In this document: one piece after another, positions 6,998 to 13,447 of the stretch
How positions within the stretch are numbered: position 1 is the first letter of the stretch
Layout of the letters: each line of letters starts with the position of its first letter
Assembly: GCA_030705695.1 (NCBI GenBank)
Contig: JAUZPX010000025.1
Location: forward strand, 1-20,613
Direction of reading: 5' to 3'
From: Bacillota bacterium
GTDB lineage: Bacteria > Bacillota > Clostridia > Oscillospirales > Acutalibacteraceae
Length of the DNA stretch: 20,613 nucleotides
Position numbers and translations under genes: made by a program
The notes under the pieces: generated by a model
Databases searched by the model: none
Told to the model about the DNA's origin: nothing
Seen by the model: only the letters and a program-made list of their open reading frames with translations

Positions 6998-8719
6998 CTA
7001 TACTCCAATAAATTTTTCCATATTGCTAGCAATTAAGTTCGCTTTTTCCTCTGCGTCTGATTTTTCTTTGCCTACGGAAGTAATATACAACTTGATTTTC
7101 GGTTCAGTTCCGCTTGGACGAACAATTGCAGAACCGCCATCTTCCAACGAAAATGCAATCACATTTGAAGAAGGAAGATCAATTTTTTCTGTTTCGCCAG
7201 TAAGAACATTTAGTTCCTGACTTTTTAAATAATCGGCAAGAGCGACAACTTTAATGTTGGCAATTGCTTTCGGAGGATTTTCACGAAGCTCAGTCATGAT
7301 ACTGGTCATTTTTTCAAGACCGGATGCTCCGTCAAATTCGAAATTCAGCGTTGTGTTTAAATAGTAGCCGTATTCAGCGTAAAGCTCATCAATAATTTCA
7401 GGAAGATTTTTATTTTGCTTTTTATAAAATGCAGCCATTTCACAGATAAGCATTGAAGCTACAACGGCGTCTTTATCACGGACATAAGTACCTGCAAGAT
7501 AACCTGAGCTTTCTTCAAAACCAAACACGAAGCGATTTTCTTCATTTACTTGTTCCAAGCGAAGAATTTGATCACCTATATATTTAAAACCAGTAAGTAC
7601 GTTTCTGCGTTCGCAACCGTATTTTTTACAAATGCGGTCGATAAGAATGCTCGTAACAATAGTTTTAACGATAATTGGGTTTTGCGGTAAATTTCCAAGC
7701 TCTTTTCGGCTCATCAAAATATAATTTGTCAGCAAAATACCTGTTTCATTACCTGAAAACAGACGATATTCACCGTTTTTGTCTTTTGCGGCAATACCTA
7801 CTCTGTCTGCATCGGGGTCGGTGGCTAAAAGCAAATCAGCTCCCGTTTGTCTGGCGAGTTCAAGCCCTAAATTCATAGTTGAAGGAATTTCGGGGTTTGG
7901 GTATGGACATGTTGGGAAATTGCCGTCAGGAAGCTCTTGCTCCTTTACAATTTTGATATCATTAACGTTAATTCTTTTTAACGCTTCGCGTACAAGTATA
8001 TTTCCTGTACCGTTAAGCGGCGTGTATACAACGCTTAAACCTGCATCCTTGCAAATATCTTTGTTAACGGTTTGGCTCAGTACGTTTTGAAGATATGCTT
8101 CATAGGTTTCTTCTTTAATATAGTCAATTGTTCCGCTGTTTAAGGCTTCATCAAAAGAGCAAAGCTTAACATCTTTAAAGCAATCAAGCTTTGAAATTTC
8201 GTTATAAACTTCTCCTGCGGCGTGGTCTGTCATCTGACAGCCGTCTTCACCATAGCATTTGTATCCGTTATAGATAGCTGGATTATGGCTTGCCGTAATC
8301 ATAATGCCTGCATTGCATTTTAATTCTCTTACGCAGAAGCTTAAAACAGGTGTAGGCTCCAATTCACGTGATATAAAAACTTTTATTCCGTTTGCAGCCA
8401 ATACCCTTGCCGATTCCTCGGTAAAAAGCCTTGATTTATGTCTTGAATCGTGTGATATGGCAACAGAAGGATTTTTATATCTTTTATTTAAAAAGTTTGC
8501 AAGCCCTTGCGTAGCAAGACGAACAGTATAAATGTTCATACGGTTTGTTCCGGCACCAAGAATGCCACGTAGACCTGCCGTACCGAATTCTAAATCACGA
8601 TAAAAACGCTCATGGATTTCATCGGAATTCTGTTCAATTTTTTCAAGATCAGCAATTAACTCCATGTCGTCAGTTGCCTCGGTCAGCCATCTGTAATATT
8701 GCTGTTTACAGCTTATCAT
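6998..8719 (-). CDS. pgcA: Alpha-phosphoglucomutase (phosphohexomutase family)
   Basis: 573-residue cytoplasmic phosphohexomutase that interconverts glucose-1-phosphate and glucose-6-phosphate through a phosphoserine intermediate. Four signature loops are present: catalytic TASHNP (142-147, S144 phosphorylated), metal-binding DPDADR (301-306), sugar-binding FEESSGY (401-407), and phosphate-binding RPSGTEP (534-540). Length matches Bacillus PgcA (~580). The ATG at 8719 is chosen, not the upstream in-frame TTG at 8776, because the TTG is part of an apparent -35/-10 promoter; AAAGGGTG lies just before the ATG. Next to two amylolytic genes, it would feed glucose-1-P from maltodextrin phosphorolysis into glycolysis, or supply glucose-1-P for glycan synthesis. 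Activity on mannose phosphates cannot be excluded from sequence. Confidence 0.93.
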   Translation of the reverse strand: MISCKQQYYRWLTEATDDMELIADLEKIEQNSDEIHERFYRDLEFGTAGLRGILGAGTNRMNIYTVRLATQGLANFLNKRYKNPSVAISHDSRHKSRLFTEESARVLAANGIKVFISRELEPTPVLSFCVRELKCNAGIMITASHNPAIYNGYKCYGEDGCQMTDHAAGEVYNEISKLDCFKDVKLCSFDEALNSGTIDYIKEETYEAYLQNVLSQTVNKDICKDAGLSVVYTPLNGTGNILVREALKRINVNDIKIVKEQELPDGNFPTCPYPNPEIPSTMNLGLELARQTGADLLLATDPDADRVGIAAKDKNGEYRLFSGNETGILLTNYILMSRKELGNLPQNPIIVKTIVTSILIDRICKKYGCERRNVLTGFKYIGDQILRLEQVNEENRFVFGFEESSGYLAGTYVRDKDAVVASMLICEMAAFYKKQNKNLPEIIDELYAEYGYYLNTTLNFEFDGASGLEKMTSIMTELRENPPKAIANIKVVALADYLKSQELNVLTGETEKIDLPSSNVIAFSLEDGGSAIVRPSGTEPKIKLYITSVGKEKSDAEEKANLIASNMEKFIGV

Positions 8720-8750
8720 AATATATGTTTTGCACCCTTTCGAGTAGAGT

Positions 8751-8776
8751 ATTATAATGTTATTTGCATAAGTCAA
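8751..8776 (-). promoter_or_regulatory. Promoter of the phosphoglucomutase gene
   Basis: On the minus strand TTGACT (8771-8776) is followed after 14 bp by TATAAT (8751-8756). The spacer is shorter than the usual 16-18 bp, so the -35 may be partly dispensable. Its position explains why the in-frame TTG at 8776 is unlikely to be the start codon, and gives a short leader of about 25 nt before the ATG at 8719. Confidence 0.55.
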
Positions 8777-8838
8777 ATACGCATTTAACTATAACATACT
8801 ATGAAAAAAAAGACAAGGATGAATATAATGATTTTTCG

Positions 8839-8857
8839 ACAATTTACAATAAATTGT
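8839..8857. repeat. Palindrome ACAATTTACAATAAATTGT in divergent promoter region
   Basis: Perfect 8-bp inverted repeat with a 3-bp centre, between the phosphoglucomutase promoter and the membrane-protein promoter. It shares CGACAATT and ATTGT half-sites with the shorter palindrome at 8918-8932. A transcription-factor operator is an inference. Confidence 0.4.
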
Positions 8858-8908
8858 TAATATTTCTTTAATAAACTTCCATTTTTGAGAACAAAAACAA
8901 AAATTCAC

Positions 8909-8937
8909 TTGTATCCGACAATTATTTATTGTAAAAT
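8909..8937 (+). promoter_or_regulatory. Sigma-A promoter of the membrane-protein gene, with operator-like palindrome in its spacer
   Basis: TTGTAT (8909-8914), a 17-bp spacer, then TAAAAT (8932-8937). The spacer contains ACAATTATTTATTGT (8918-8932), an inverted repeat related to that at 8839-8857; a protein bound here would block RNA polymerase. Confidence 0.6.
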
Positions 8938-8972
8938 AGTTTTATTAATAAGAAGGGGGCAAAATATCAAGT

Positions 8973-9929
8973 ATGGATGAGAATAAAAATTTGGATGAAT
9001 CTGTAACAGAAACAGATCAAGAAATAGCTGATTTTGAACCAATAGATTCGCAAATGAACGAAACCGATTTGCAAAACTCTGAGGAAGAGGATTTCGAAGA
9101 GTTACCTAAACACGATTATGTATCTTATATCGCGAATCCATATGAATTAGAGTCCGAAGATGAGGAAGAAATAAAAGAAGAAAAAGTTAAAAAGCCAAGG
9201 AAAAAACGCTTATTAAATAATTGTATTATTATTTCAATTTGCATTTTTGTCTGCACAGGTATTGCTTTATTTTTCATGTATGCTTTTTTTGATAATTCAT
9301 GCATAGGCACATGGAAGTGTGAAATATCTGGCGGCAAAGGAGCTTATTACTATACTTTCAAAGATAACGGTGTTCTAGAAGTTACAGTTGGAAGCGTTGT
9401 ACAATACGGCTCATATGTTGTTTCTTCTGATAAATCTACAATTACTTGTACAATGGGTCAAGATTCGACAACAGGAGAGGCAAATACAGAAACGCCATCA
9501 ATCAGTATTACTGGTAACGTCTTTACCGGTAAAAAGATGAAACTTACATTTGCTGCAACTCAATCCACTCAGGCAACTTCTCTTGATTTAACAAAATCAG
9601 ATGAGGTTATAGCCAAACCATCGGTTGATAAAAAATTTAAGCAAGATACAAAACTTGTCGGCGCATGGACTTATTCCGATACCGGTATTTCAACCAGACT
9701 AATGTTAAACAGCGACGGAACATGCAAGTTGGATGAAAACGGTCAGATAAGTTATTATGGAGCTTATACCCTTGAAAAAGGAAGCATAAAAATCAATATT
9801 ATTGCTTATGACCAAACATCAGGCAGCATTAAGGAAATGGCTTTTGGTACGCTTACTTATAAGCTTGATACGACAAAAGGCAGAGACAATCTTGTAATTA
9901 ACGGCATTGGATTTAAGAAAGAGAAATAA
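8973..9929 (+). CDS. Single-pass membrane protein with acidic cytoplasmic tail and two repeated beta domains
   Basis: 318 residues, not a family I can name. Residues 1-70 are strongly acidic (Glu/Asp-rich), then a basic KVKKPRKKR stretch (71-79), then one hydrophobic helix (~84-106). By the positive-inside rule the N terminus is cytoplasmic and the rest extracellular. The outer part holds two related segments, beginning 'CIGTWKCEISG' (~110-205) and 'LVGAWTYSDTG' (~228-318). Both run through an 'F/L..(D)NG/DG...' turn to 'YGSYVV' or 'YGAYTL', the pattern of the lipocalin-like/DUF5640-type beta domains common in ruminococci. The Shine-Dalgarno AGAAGGGGG (8951-8959) is 13 nt from the ATG, rather far, but no nearer in-frame start exists. 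It has its own promoter and no operon partner. Function unknown; the real-gene call is confident. Confidence 0.85.
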   Translation: MDENKNLDESVTETDQEIADFEPIDSQMNETDLQNSEEEDFEELPKHDYVSYIANPYELESEDEEEIKEEKVKKPRKKRLLNNCIIISICIFVCTGIALFFMYAFFDNSCIGTWKCEISGGKGAYYYTFKDNGVLEVTVGSVVQYGSYVVSSDKSTITCTMGQDSTTGEANTETPSISITGNVFTGKKMKLTFAATQSTQATSLDLTKSDEVIAKPSVDKKFKQDTKLVGAWTYSDTGISTRLMLNSDGTCKLDENGQISYYGAYTLEKGSIKINIIAYDQTSGSIKEMAFGTLTYKLDTTKGRDNLVINGIGFKKEK

Positions 9930-9957
9930 TTATTTAAAATAATATCTTCAAAAATTG

Positions 9958-10025
9958 AACTGCACTCAAAAGTTAGAAATGGATAAAATAATCCGAATAA
10001 CTAACAATCGGGTGCAGTTTGTGTT
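9958..10025. terminator. Bidirectional terminator between convergent genes
   Basis: AACTGCACTC (9958-9967) pairs with GGGTGCAGTT (10010-10019), one wobble. GTTAG/CTAAC and GGAT/ATCC pairings nest inside, giving a long branched-looking stem. The plus exit is TGTGTTTTAT; the minus exit is CAATTTTTGAAG. It serves the membrane-protein gene and the dockerin gene. Confidence 0.7.
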
Positions 10026-10041
10026 TTATGAATATATTTTT

Positions 10042-11490
10042 TTAGTTTATAACCGTTTTGCTCTCAATGCCTTTTGCAATAATTAATAAATCACGTGTAG
10101 TAACACTACTGTCATGGTCAACATCGGCAGCTAGGCTTTGATTGCTGTTAAGAGACTTATTACCTGTTAAATTATCACATATGGCAGTAAGGTCTTTATC
10201 ATTTACTGTTCCTGAGCCTGTAACATCGCCGCTTACAATAATGGTATAGTTTCGTGTAACTGCACCGTTAAATGAAAAAGAAACTGTAAAACCAGTTTTA
10301 ACAAGTCCACAGGTCTGGCATTCATTGCAAGAGTTTTTGAAACTTACGGTACAGCCGTTTAAATTAATGTTCTTTTTAAAAGTTGTAATGGTTGATTCTG
10401 CTGGAACATATGTAATCAGATTTTGATTATTATTGAAATGATAAACATTGCTAGTAACCAAACCGCTTCCATTGCTTGAAGAAGAACCGTTTGAAGATCC
10501 ATTTGATGAAGATGAATTATTGGATTTTACGAAATCTCCATCGCTAAGAATATTAAGTGTTTGTCCGCTTACAACATATATCTGAGTTTCAGCACAGCAA
10601 AATGCCCTTATTCTTTGAGAAAAAGCAATTTTACCGTATTGAGCAAAATTCCCCATTTGATATGAATATACTGTATTTCCGTTTGCCATATAAAAATAAT
10701 TGTTGGTGCTGCCAACGTTTAAGTTAACATCCTGCAAACCTGTAGAAGCAAATTTAGAAAGATTGTTTCCAATTGAGTAGATATTTCCAAGCCTGTCGCT
10801 CATTGTATCGGAATTAAAAAAGTACCACGGATTAATTGGTGCTTCATTACATATTAGCGAAAAGGACTTTGATGATTCGTTCCAAATATACGTTTTACCC
10901 ATTACGGTTTCATAAATGGAATTACTGTAATCATTTTTATAAATGTATGTATTATTACTGCTTGTTGCAACAGAATATAAAATTCCGCTTGAAAAGCTGC
11001 AAACATAGAATTTATTATTACTTAATAGATAAAATCGGTTCCCGTCGTTGTTTACAGCAAAAGTTCCTTTTCCCATAAAGATTACATTTGGGATTGTTAC
11101 TGATTCTGTTGTGTTTGCAGCTGGATTATATTTTGTTAAGACTGTATCTAATTCATATTTATTTGAACTGTTATACTGTGATACACCAGAGGCAAAGAAA
11201 AAATTTCCTCCTACAAAGGCATATGGATTAGATATTCCTTGCAGAGTCAATGTATTTTTTCTTATTACTTGATTACCTGAAATTGTGGTGATAGTAGCAT
11301 TTTTACCGCTTTCATCCAAAAGATATAAGGTTCCGTTTGAATCGTGATGCAATCCAATAAATTCAGGATTACTTGAAATCGACAAATTTAATGTTGAAGC
11401 CTGCGCAAAAACGACAGGATTCGATTGGATAAAGACGTAAAAAAAGCAAAATGCAATTATTAAAGAGATTATTTTATTTTGGTGTCGCAC
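10042..11490 (-). CDS. Secreted dockerin protein with beta-propeller-like body
   Basis: 482 residues, starting at a GTG (11490) with AGAGGTGG just upstream; the longer in-frame extension to 11610 would put ~40 unlikely residues before the signal peptide. Order: signal peptide (~1-30, ending VVFAQA); a body of ~310 residues made of repeated beta-rich strands with motifs such as 'LYLLDESG', 'FYLLSNNKFYV' and 'IYVVSGQTLNIL', suggestive of a propeller; a Ser/Asn/Gly linker; a small beta module (~345-418) with a 'CNECQTC' cysteine cluster; then a dockerin with loops D422-D433 and D456-D467. No glycosidase motif is visible, so a structural, adhesive or carbohydrate-binding role in an extracellular complex is more likely than catalysis. 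The dockerin contact residues differ from those of the two amylolytic enzymes. Propeller assignment is tentative. Confidence 0.85.
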   Translation of the reverse strand: MRHQNKIISLIIAFCFFYVFIQSNPVVFAQASTLNLSISSNPEFIGLHHDSNGTLYLLDESGKNATITTISGNQVIRKNTLTLQGISNPYAFVGGNFFFASGVSQYNSSNKYELDTVLTKYNPAANTTESVTIPNVIFMGKGTFAVNNDGNRFYLLSNNKFYVCSFSSGILYSVATSSNNTYIYKNDYSNSIYETVMGKTYIWNESSKSFSLICNEAPINPWYFFNSDTMSDRLGNIYSIGNNLSKFASTGLQDVNLNVGSTNNYFYMANGNTVYSYQMGNFAQYGKIAFSQRIRAFCCAETQIYVVSGQTLNILSDGDFVKSNNSSSSNGSSNGSSSSNGSGLVTSNVYHFNNNQNLITYVPAESTITTFKKNINLNGCTVSFKNSCNECQTCGLVKTGFTVSFSFNGAVTRNYTIIVSGDVTGSGTVNDKDLTAICDNLTGNKSLNSNQSLAADVDHDSSVTTRDLLIIAKGIESKTVIN

Positions 11491-11632
11491 AAACCCCACC
11501 TCTTTGTAATTGTCTAAATATGTATAAATATACAATACAATGTAAAAATAGGAAACAAATGGAAAAGTGTAAAAATTCAACCAAAATAATGTAACAGAAT
11601 AACATGGCATGTATATACTGTTATTAAGCCGT

Positions 11633-11660
11633 TCATAGCTTGCAGCATTTTACATAACCG
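11633..11660 (+). promoter_or_regulatory. Possible sigma-E-type promoter for the small-protein/spoVM pair
   Basis: TCATAGC followed after ~13 bp by CATAACCG loosely matches a sigma-E promoter (ATA at -35, CATA at -10), which would fit spoVM; in B. subtilis spoVM is transcribed in the mother cell under sigma-E. The 3' half of the -10 is poor. No sigma-A promoter is obvious here. Confidence 0.25.
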
Positions 11661-11678
11661 ATCCCAAAAGGGATTGGT
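11657..11678 (+). repeat. Stable hairpin upstream of the small-protein operon
   Basis: ACCGATCCC (11657-11665) pairs with GGGATTGGT (11670-11678), one G.U, with loop AAAA. It is followed by TTGTTAAATA rather than a T tract, so it is a weak terminator candidate. It may be a 5' stabilising stem of the transcript. Confidence 0.5.
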
Positions 11679-11703
11679 TTGTTAAATACGGTTGGTGAAA
11701 AGA

Positions 11704-11850
11704 ATGAAATGTTGCAGAACAAACGGCAGCTGTGCGCTGGCTTTCGGCGCAGGATTATTGATTTCCTGCTTTTTCCCGTATCGCTTTGTAATCTGCATTT
11801 CAGCAATTATGATTATTTTGTTATCTATTGCAATTTCAAAATGCAGATAA
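11704..11850 (+). CDS. Small Cys-containing membrane protein (48 aa) upstream of spoVM
   Basis: 48-residue ORF with GGTGA (11694-11698) 5 nt before its ATG. It begins MKCCRTNGSCALAFGAGLL: a Cys-rich N terminus, then two hydrophobic stretches (~10-25 and ~27-45) separated by a short PYR turn, ending in KCR. Five cysteines in 48 residues and a helical-hairpin layout suggest a small integral membrane protein. Similar 'GSCALAFGAGLL' small proteins are, to my recollection, widespread in clostridia without a known role. It lies 81 bp upstream of spoVM in the same direction, with a possible shared promoter, so a role in sporulation is a reasonable guess, not shown by the sequence. It is below usual gene-calling lengths. 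Confidence 0.75.
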   Translation: MKCCRTNGSCALAFGAGLLISCFFPYRFVICISAIMIILLSIAISKCR

Positions 11851-11931
11851 AGCTGTAAGGGCAGAGGCGCTTATTCGGCTCATGATAGGCGTCAGAACAT
11901 ATCAAACCGTGAGCAGAAAGAGGCTTATAAA

Positions 11932-12024
11932 ATGAAAGTAATCGTTGTTGAAAGACCCAAGTTTTTAGGTTTTTTCCTAAGAAAGTTTTTCAAAATTAAG
12001 AAGGAAAATAGAGACGAAAGCTGA
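11932..12024 (+). CDS. spoVM: SpoVM-like spore morphogenesis peptide (30 aa)
   Basis: 30-residue peptide with a good ribosome site, AAAGAGG (11917-11923), 8 nt before the ATG. It begins MKVIVVERPKFLGFFLRKFF. B. subtilis SpoVM (26 residues, from memory) begins MKFYTIKLPKFLGG; the shared features are MK, the helix-bending Pro at position 9, KFLG at 10-13, and an amphipathic, Lys/Arg-rich helix to the C terminus. SpoVM inserts shallowly into the positively curved outer forespore membrane and anchors the ATPase SpoIVA that starts coat assembly. Its presence implies a spore-former, consistent with reports of spores in R. bromii. The C terminus here is four residues longer and ends KKENRDES. Short length limits certainty, but P9 and KFLG in register are persuasive. 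Confidence 0.85.
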   Translation: MKVIVVERPKFLGFFLRKFFKIKKENRDES

Positions 12025-12045
12025 AAAGGTAAATAAGCCTAAGAA

Positions 12046-12079
12046 AACGCCACCCTGTTTTTTCAGGGTGGCGTTAATT
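12046..12079. terminator. Bidirectional terminator between spoVM and cysK
   Basis: Perfect 12-bp stem AACGCCACCCTG (12046-12057) with CAGGGTGGCGTT (12064-12075) around a T6 loop. The plus exit is AATTTGTTAATT; the minus exit begins TTCTTAGG. It is the most GC-rich hairpin in the window. Confidence 0.85.
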
Positions 12080-12098
12080 TGTTAATTAATTATAAATT

Positions 12099-13031
12099 TT
12101 ATTCCCATAATCCATCTTCGGAAAGATACCGTTCACCTGTATCAGGAAGAATTACTACTATGTTTTTACCGTAATTTTCTTTTCTTTTTGCGATTTCGGT
12201 TGCTGCAAACAGTGCGGCTCCCGAAGAAATTCCGCAAAGTATGCCTTCAGTTTTTGCCAATATATTAACCGTTTTGAATGCATCTTCATCTGAAACAGGA
12301 AATATTTCATCGTAAATTTCAGTGTCCAACGTTTTTGGAACAAAACCTGCTCCAATGCCCTGAAGTCTGTGAGTACCAGGTGTGTTTTTCGAGAGAACAG
12401 GCGAGCCTTCAGGCTCAACCGCTATAACTTTTATGTTTGGTATTTTGGATTTCAAAAATGCTCCTGTGCCTGAGATAGTACCGCCTGTACCTACGCCTGC
12501 AATGAAATAATCGATTATTCCATCAGTATCACGGTAAATTTCAGGTCCTGTTGTGTAAAAATGTGCTTTAGGATTTGCAGGATTTGTAAATTGCCCTAAA
12601 ATTATCGCACCTTCCATTTCATCACAGAGCTCTTCTGCTTTGGCAATTGTACCTTTCATTCCAAGAGGACCGGAAGTAAGAACAATCTGTGCTCCATAGG
12701 CTTTTAAGAGTTTTCTGCGCTCAATGCTCATGGTTTCGGGCATTGTTAAAATAATTTTATATCCCATTGCTGCTGCAAGAGAAGCAAGCCCGATACCTGT
12801 GTTTCCGCTTGTAGGCTCAATGATGGTTGACCCGGGCTTTAACTTTCCGGAATCAATAGCTTCTTGAATCATTGAAAGGGCAATTCTGTCTTTAATGCTG
12901 CCTGCAGGGTTAAAAGACTCAATTTTTGCAATAATATTGGCTTTCAATCCGTTTGAATTTGAATAGTCTTTTAATGCCATAAGAGGCGTATTACCGATTA
13001 ATTCGATAATTTTATTATATATTTTTGCCAT
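12099..13031 (-). CDS. cysK: Cysteine synthase A (O-acetylserine sulfhydrylase)
   Basis: 310-residue PLP enzyme that makes L-cysteine from O-acetyl-L-serine and sulfide, in the cytoplasm. Fold type II motifs are all present: the Schiff-base lysine K47 in NPAGSIKDR, the substrate loop TSGNTG (74-79), the phosphate-binding glycine loop GTGGT (181-185), GISSGAA (267-273) and the C-terminal PDTGERYLS (296-304). The length and the 'NPAGSIKDR' version favour CysK over cystathionine beta-synthase or CysM, but close paralogues with O-phosphoserine preference cannot be excluded. AAAGGAAATG lies just before the ATG. It is monocistronic from a strong promoter and divergent from rny; no cysE is present in the window. 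Confidence 0.95.
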   Translation of the reverse strand: MAKIYNKIIELIGNTPLMALKDYSNSNGLKANIIAKIESFNPAGSIKDRIALSMIQEAIDSGKLKPGSTIIEPTSGNTGIGLASLAAAMGYKIILTMPETMSIERRKLLKAYGAQIVLTSGPLGMKGTIAKAEELCDEMEGAIILGQFTNPANPKAHFYTTGPEIYRDTDGIIDYFIAGVGTGGTISGTGAFLKSKIPNIKVIAVEPEGSPVLSKNTPGTHRLQGIGAGFVPKTLDTEIYDEIFPVSDEDAFKTVNILAKTEGILCGISSGAALFAATEIAKRKENYGKNIVVILPDTGERYLSEDGLWE

Positions 13032-13097
13032 ATAATCATTTCCTTTAAAAAAAATACATATTTTTTAGATTTTAATTATATATGATAGTATATTAAA

Positions 13098-13125
13098 ATT
13101 ATAGTAGCAAATTCATTATTGTCAA
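13098..13125 (-). promoter_or_regulatory. Sigma-A promoter of cysK
   Basis: On the minus strand TTGACA (13120-13125), 16-bp spacer, TATAAT (13098-13103): both hexamers match consensus perfectly. No operator for a cysteine regulator is recognised with confidence. Confidence 0.85.
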
Positions 13126-13162
13126 TTGAAAATACTTATAATGCAATAAAAGGAATTAAAAC

Positions 13163-13191
13163 TTGACATTTGATGAAAATAATAATAAAAT
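13163..13191 (+). promoter_or_regulatory. Sigma-A promoter of rny
   Basis: TTGACA (13163-13168), 17-bp spacer, TAAAAT (13186-13191). The predicted start near 13198 gives a leader of about 250 nt before the rny start codon. Confidence 0.85.
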
Positions 13192-13198
13192 ATCTACT

Positions 13199-13447
13199 GG
13201 GCATTTATGCCTGTAATGTTTTAATTTTGACTCTATCGATTAGAGCCGTTATTTATAGATCTTTTTTCATATGTTTATTCCGATGAGGGTTAAGATATTG
13301 TTTGAAAGCTTGCGAATTTCAGGCAATAAATATGTAATTTTTAAGTTAATATTGGATTAAAATGAAATAATTTTAAGTAACGGAACCGATGAGTTGATTC
13401 GTTTTCAATTAGTGAAATCTAAAAATCAAGTCATGGAGGTGTCCATT
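13199..13447 (+). ncRNA. Long structured 5' leader of rny, possible attenuator
   Basis: Pairing seen: TTTATGCCTG (13204-13213) with CAGGCAATAAA (13320-13330), one bulge, closing a ~106-nt domain; it competes with a local GGCA/TGCC hairpin (13200-13211). Inside, GACTCTAT (13229-13236) can pair with ATAGATC (13255-13261; one bulged C) just before T6 (13262-13267), a weak terminator; a local CTCTA/TAGAG hairpin (13231-13245) would prevent it. Not a riboswitch class I recognise. Inferred from base pairing only. Confidence 0.35.

Larger units (their letters stand above)
13032..13447. other. 416-bp divergent intergenic region between cysK and rny
   Basis: No protein gene is supported here. It holds two near-consensus sigma-A promoters, back to back, with only 37 bp between their -35 boxes, an AT-rich cysK leader of about 60 nt, and a ~250-nt foldable rny leader. 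A 25-29 codon ORF within the leader (13271 or 13283 to 13360) lacks a ribosome site. Confidence 0.8.

Noticed and set aside
8720..8776. N-terminal extension of phosphoglucomutase from TTG at 8776
   Set aside because: The stretch contains TTGACT and TATAAT promoter hexamers and has no ribosome site, and the family starts near the ATG at 8719.
11491..11610. N-terminal extension of the third dockerin protein
   Set aside because: AT-rich, hydrophobic and without a ribosome site; the GTG at 11490 has a strong one and opens on a signal peptide.
11657..11678. Hairpin upstream of the small-protein operon as a terminator
   Set aside because: No T tract follows and no plus-strand gene precedes it; kept only as a hairpin.
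13271..13360. Small ORF (25-29 codons) in the rny leader
   Set aside because: No Shine-Dalgarno sequence before either ATG and no recognisable protein features.
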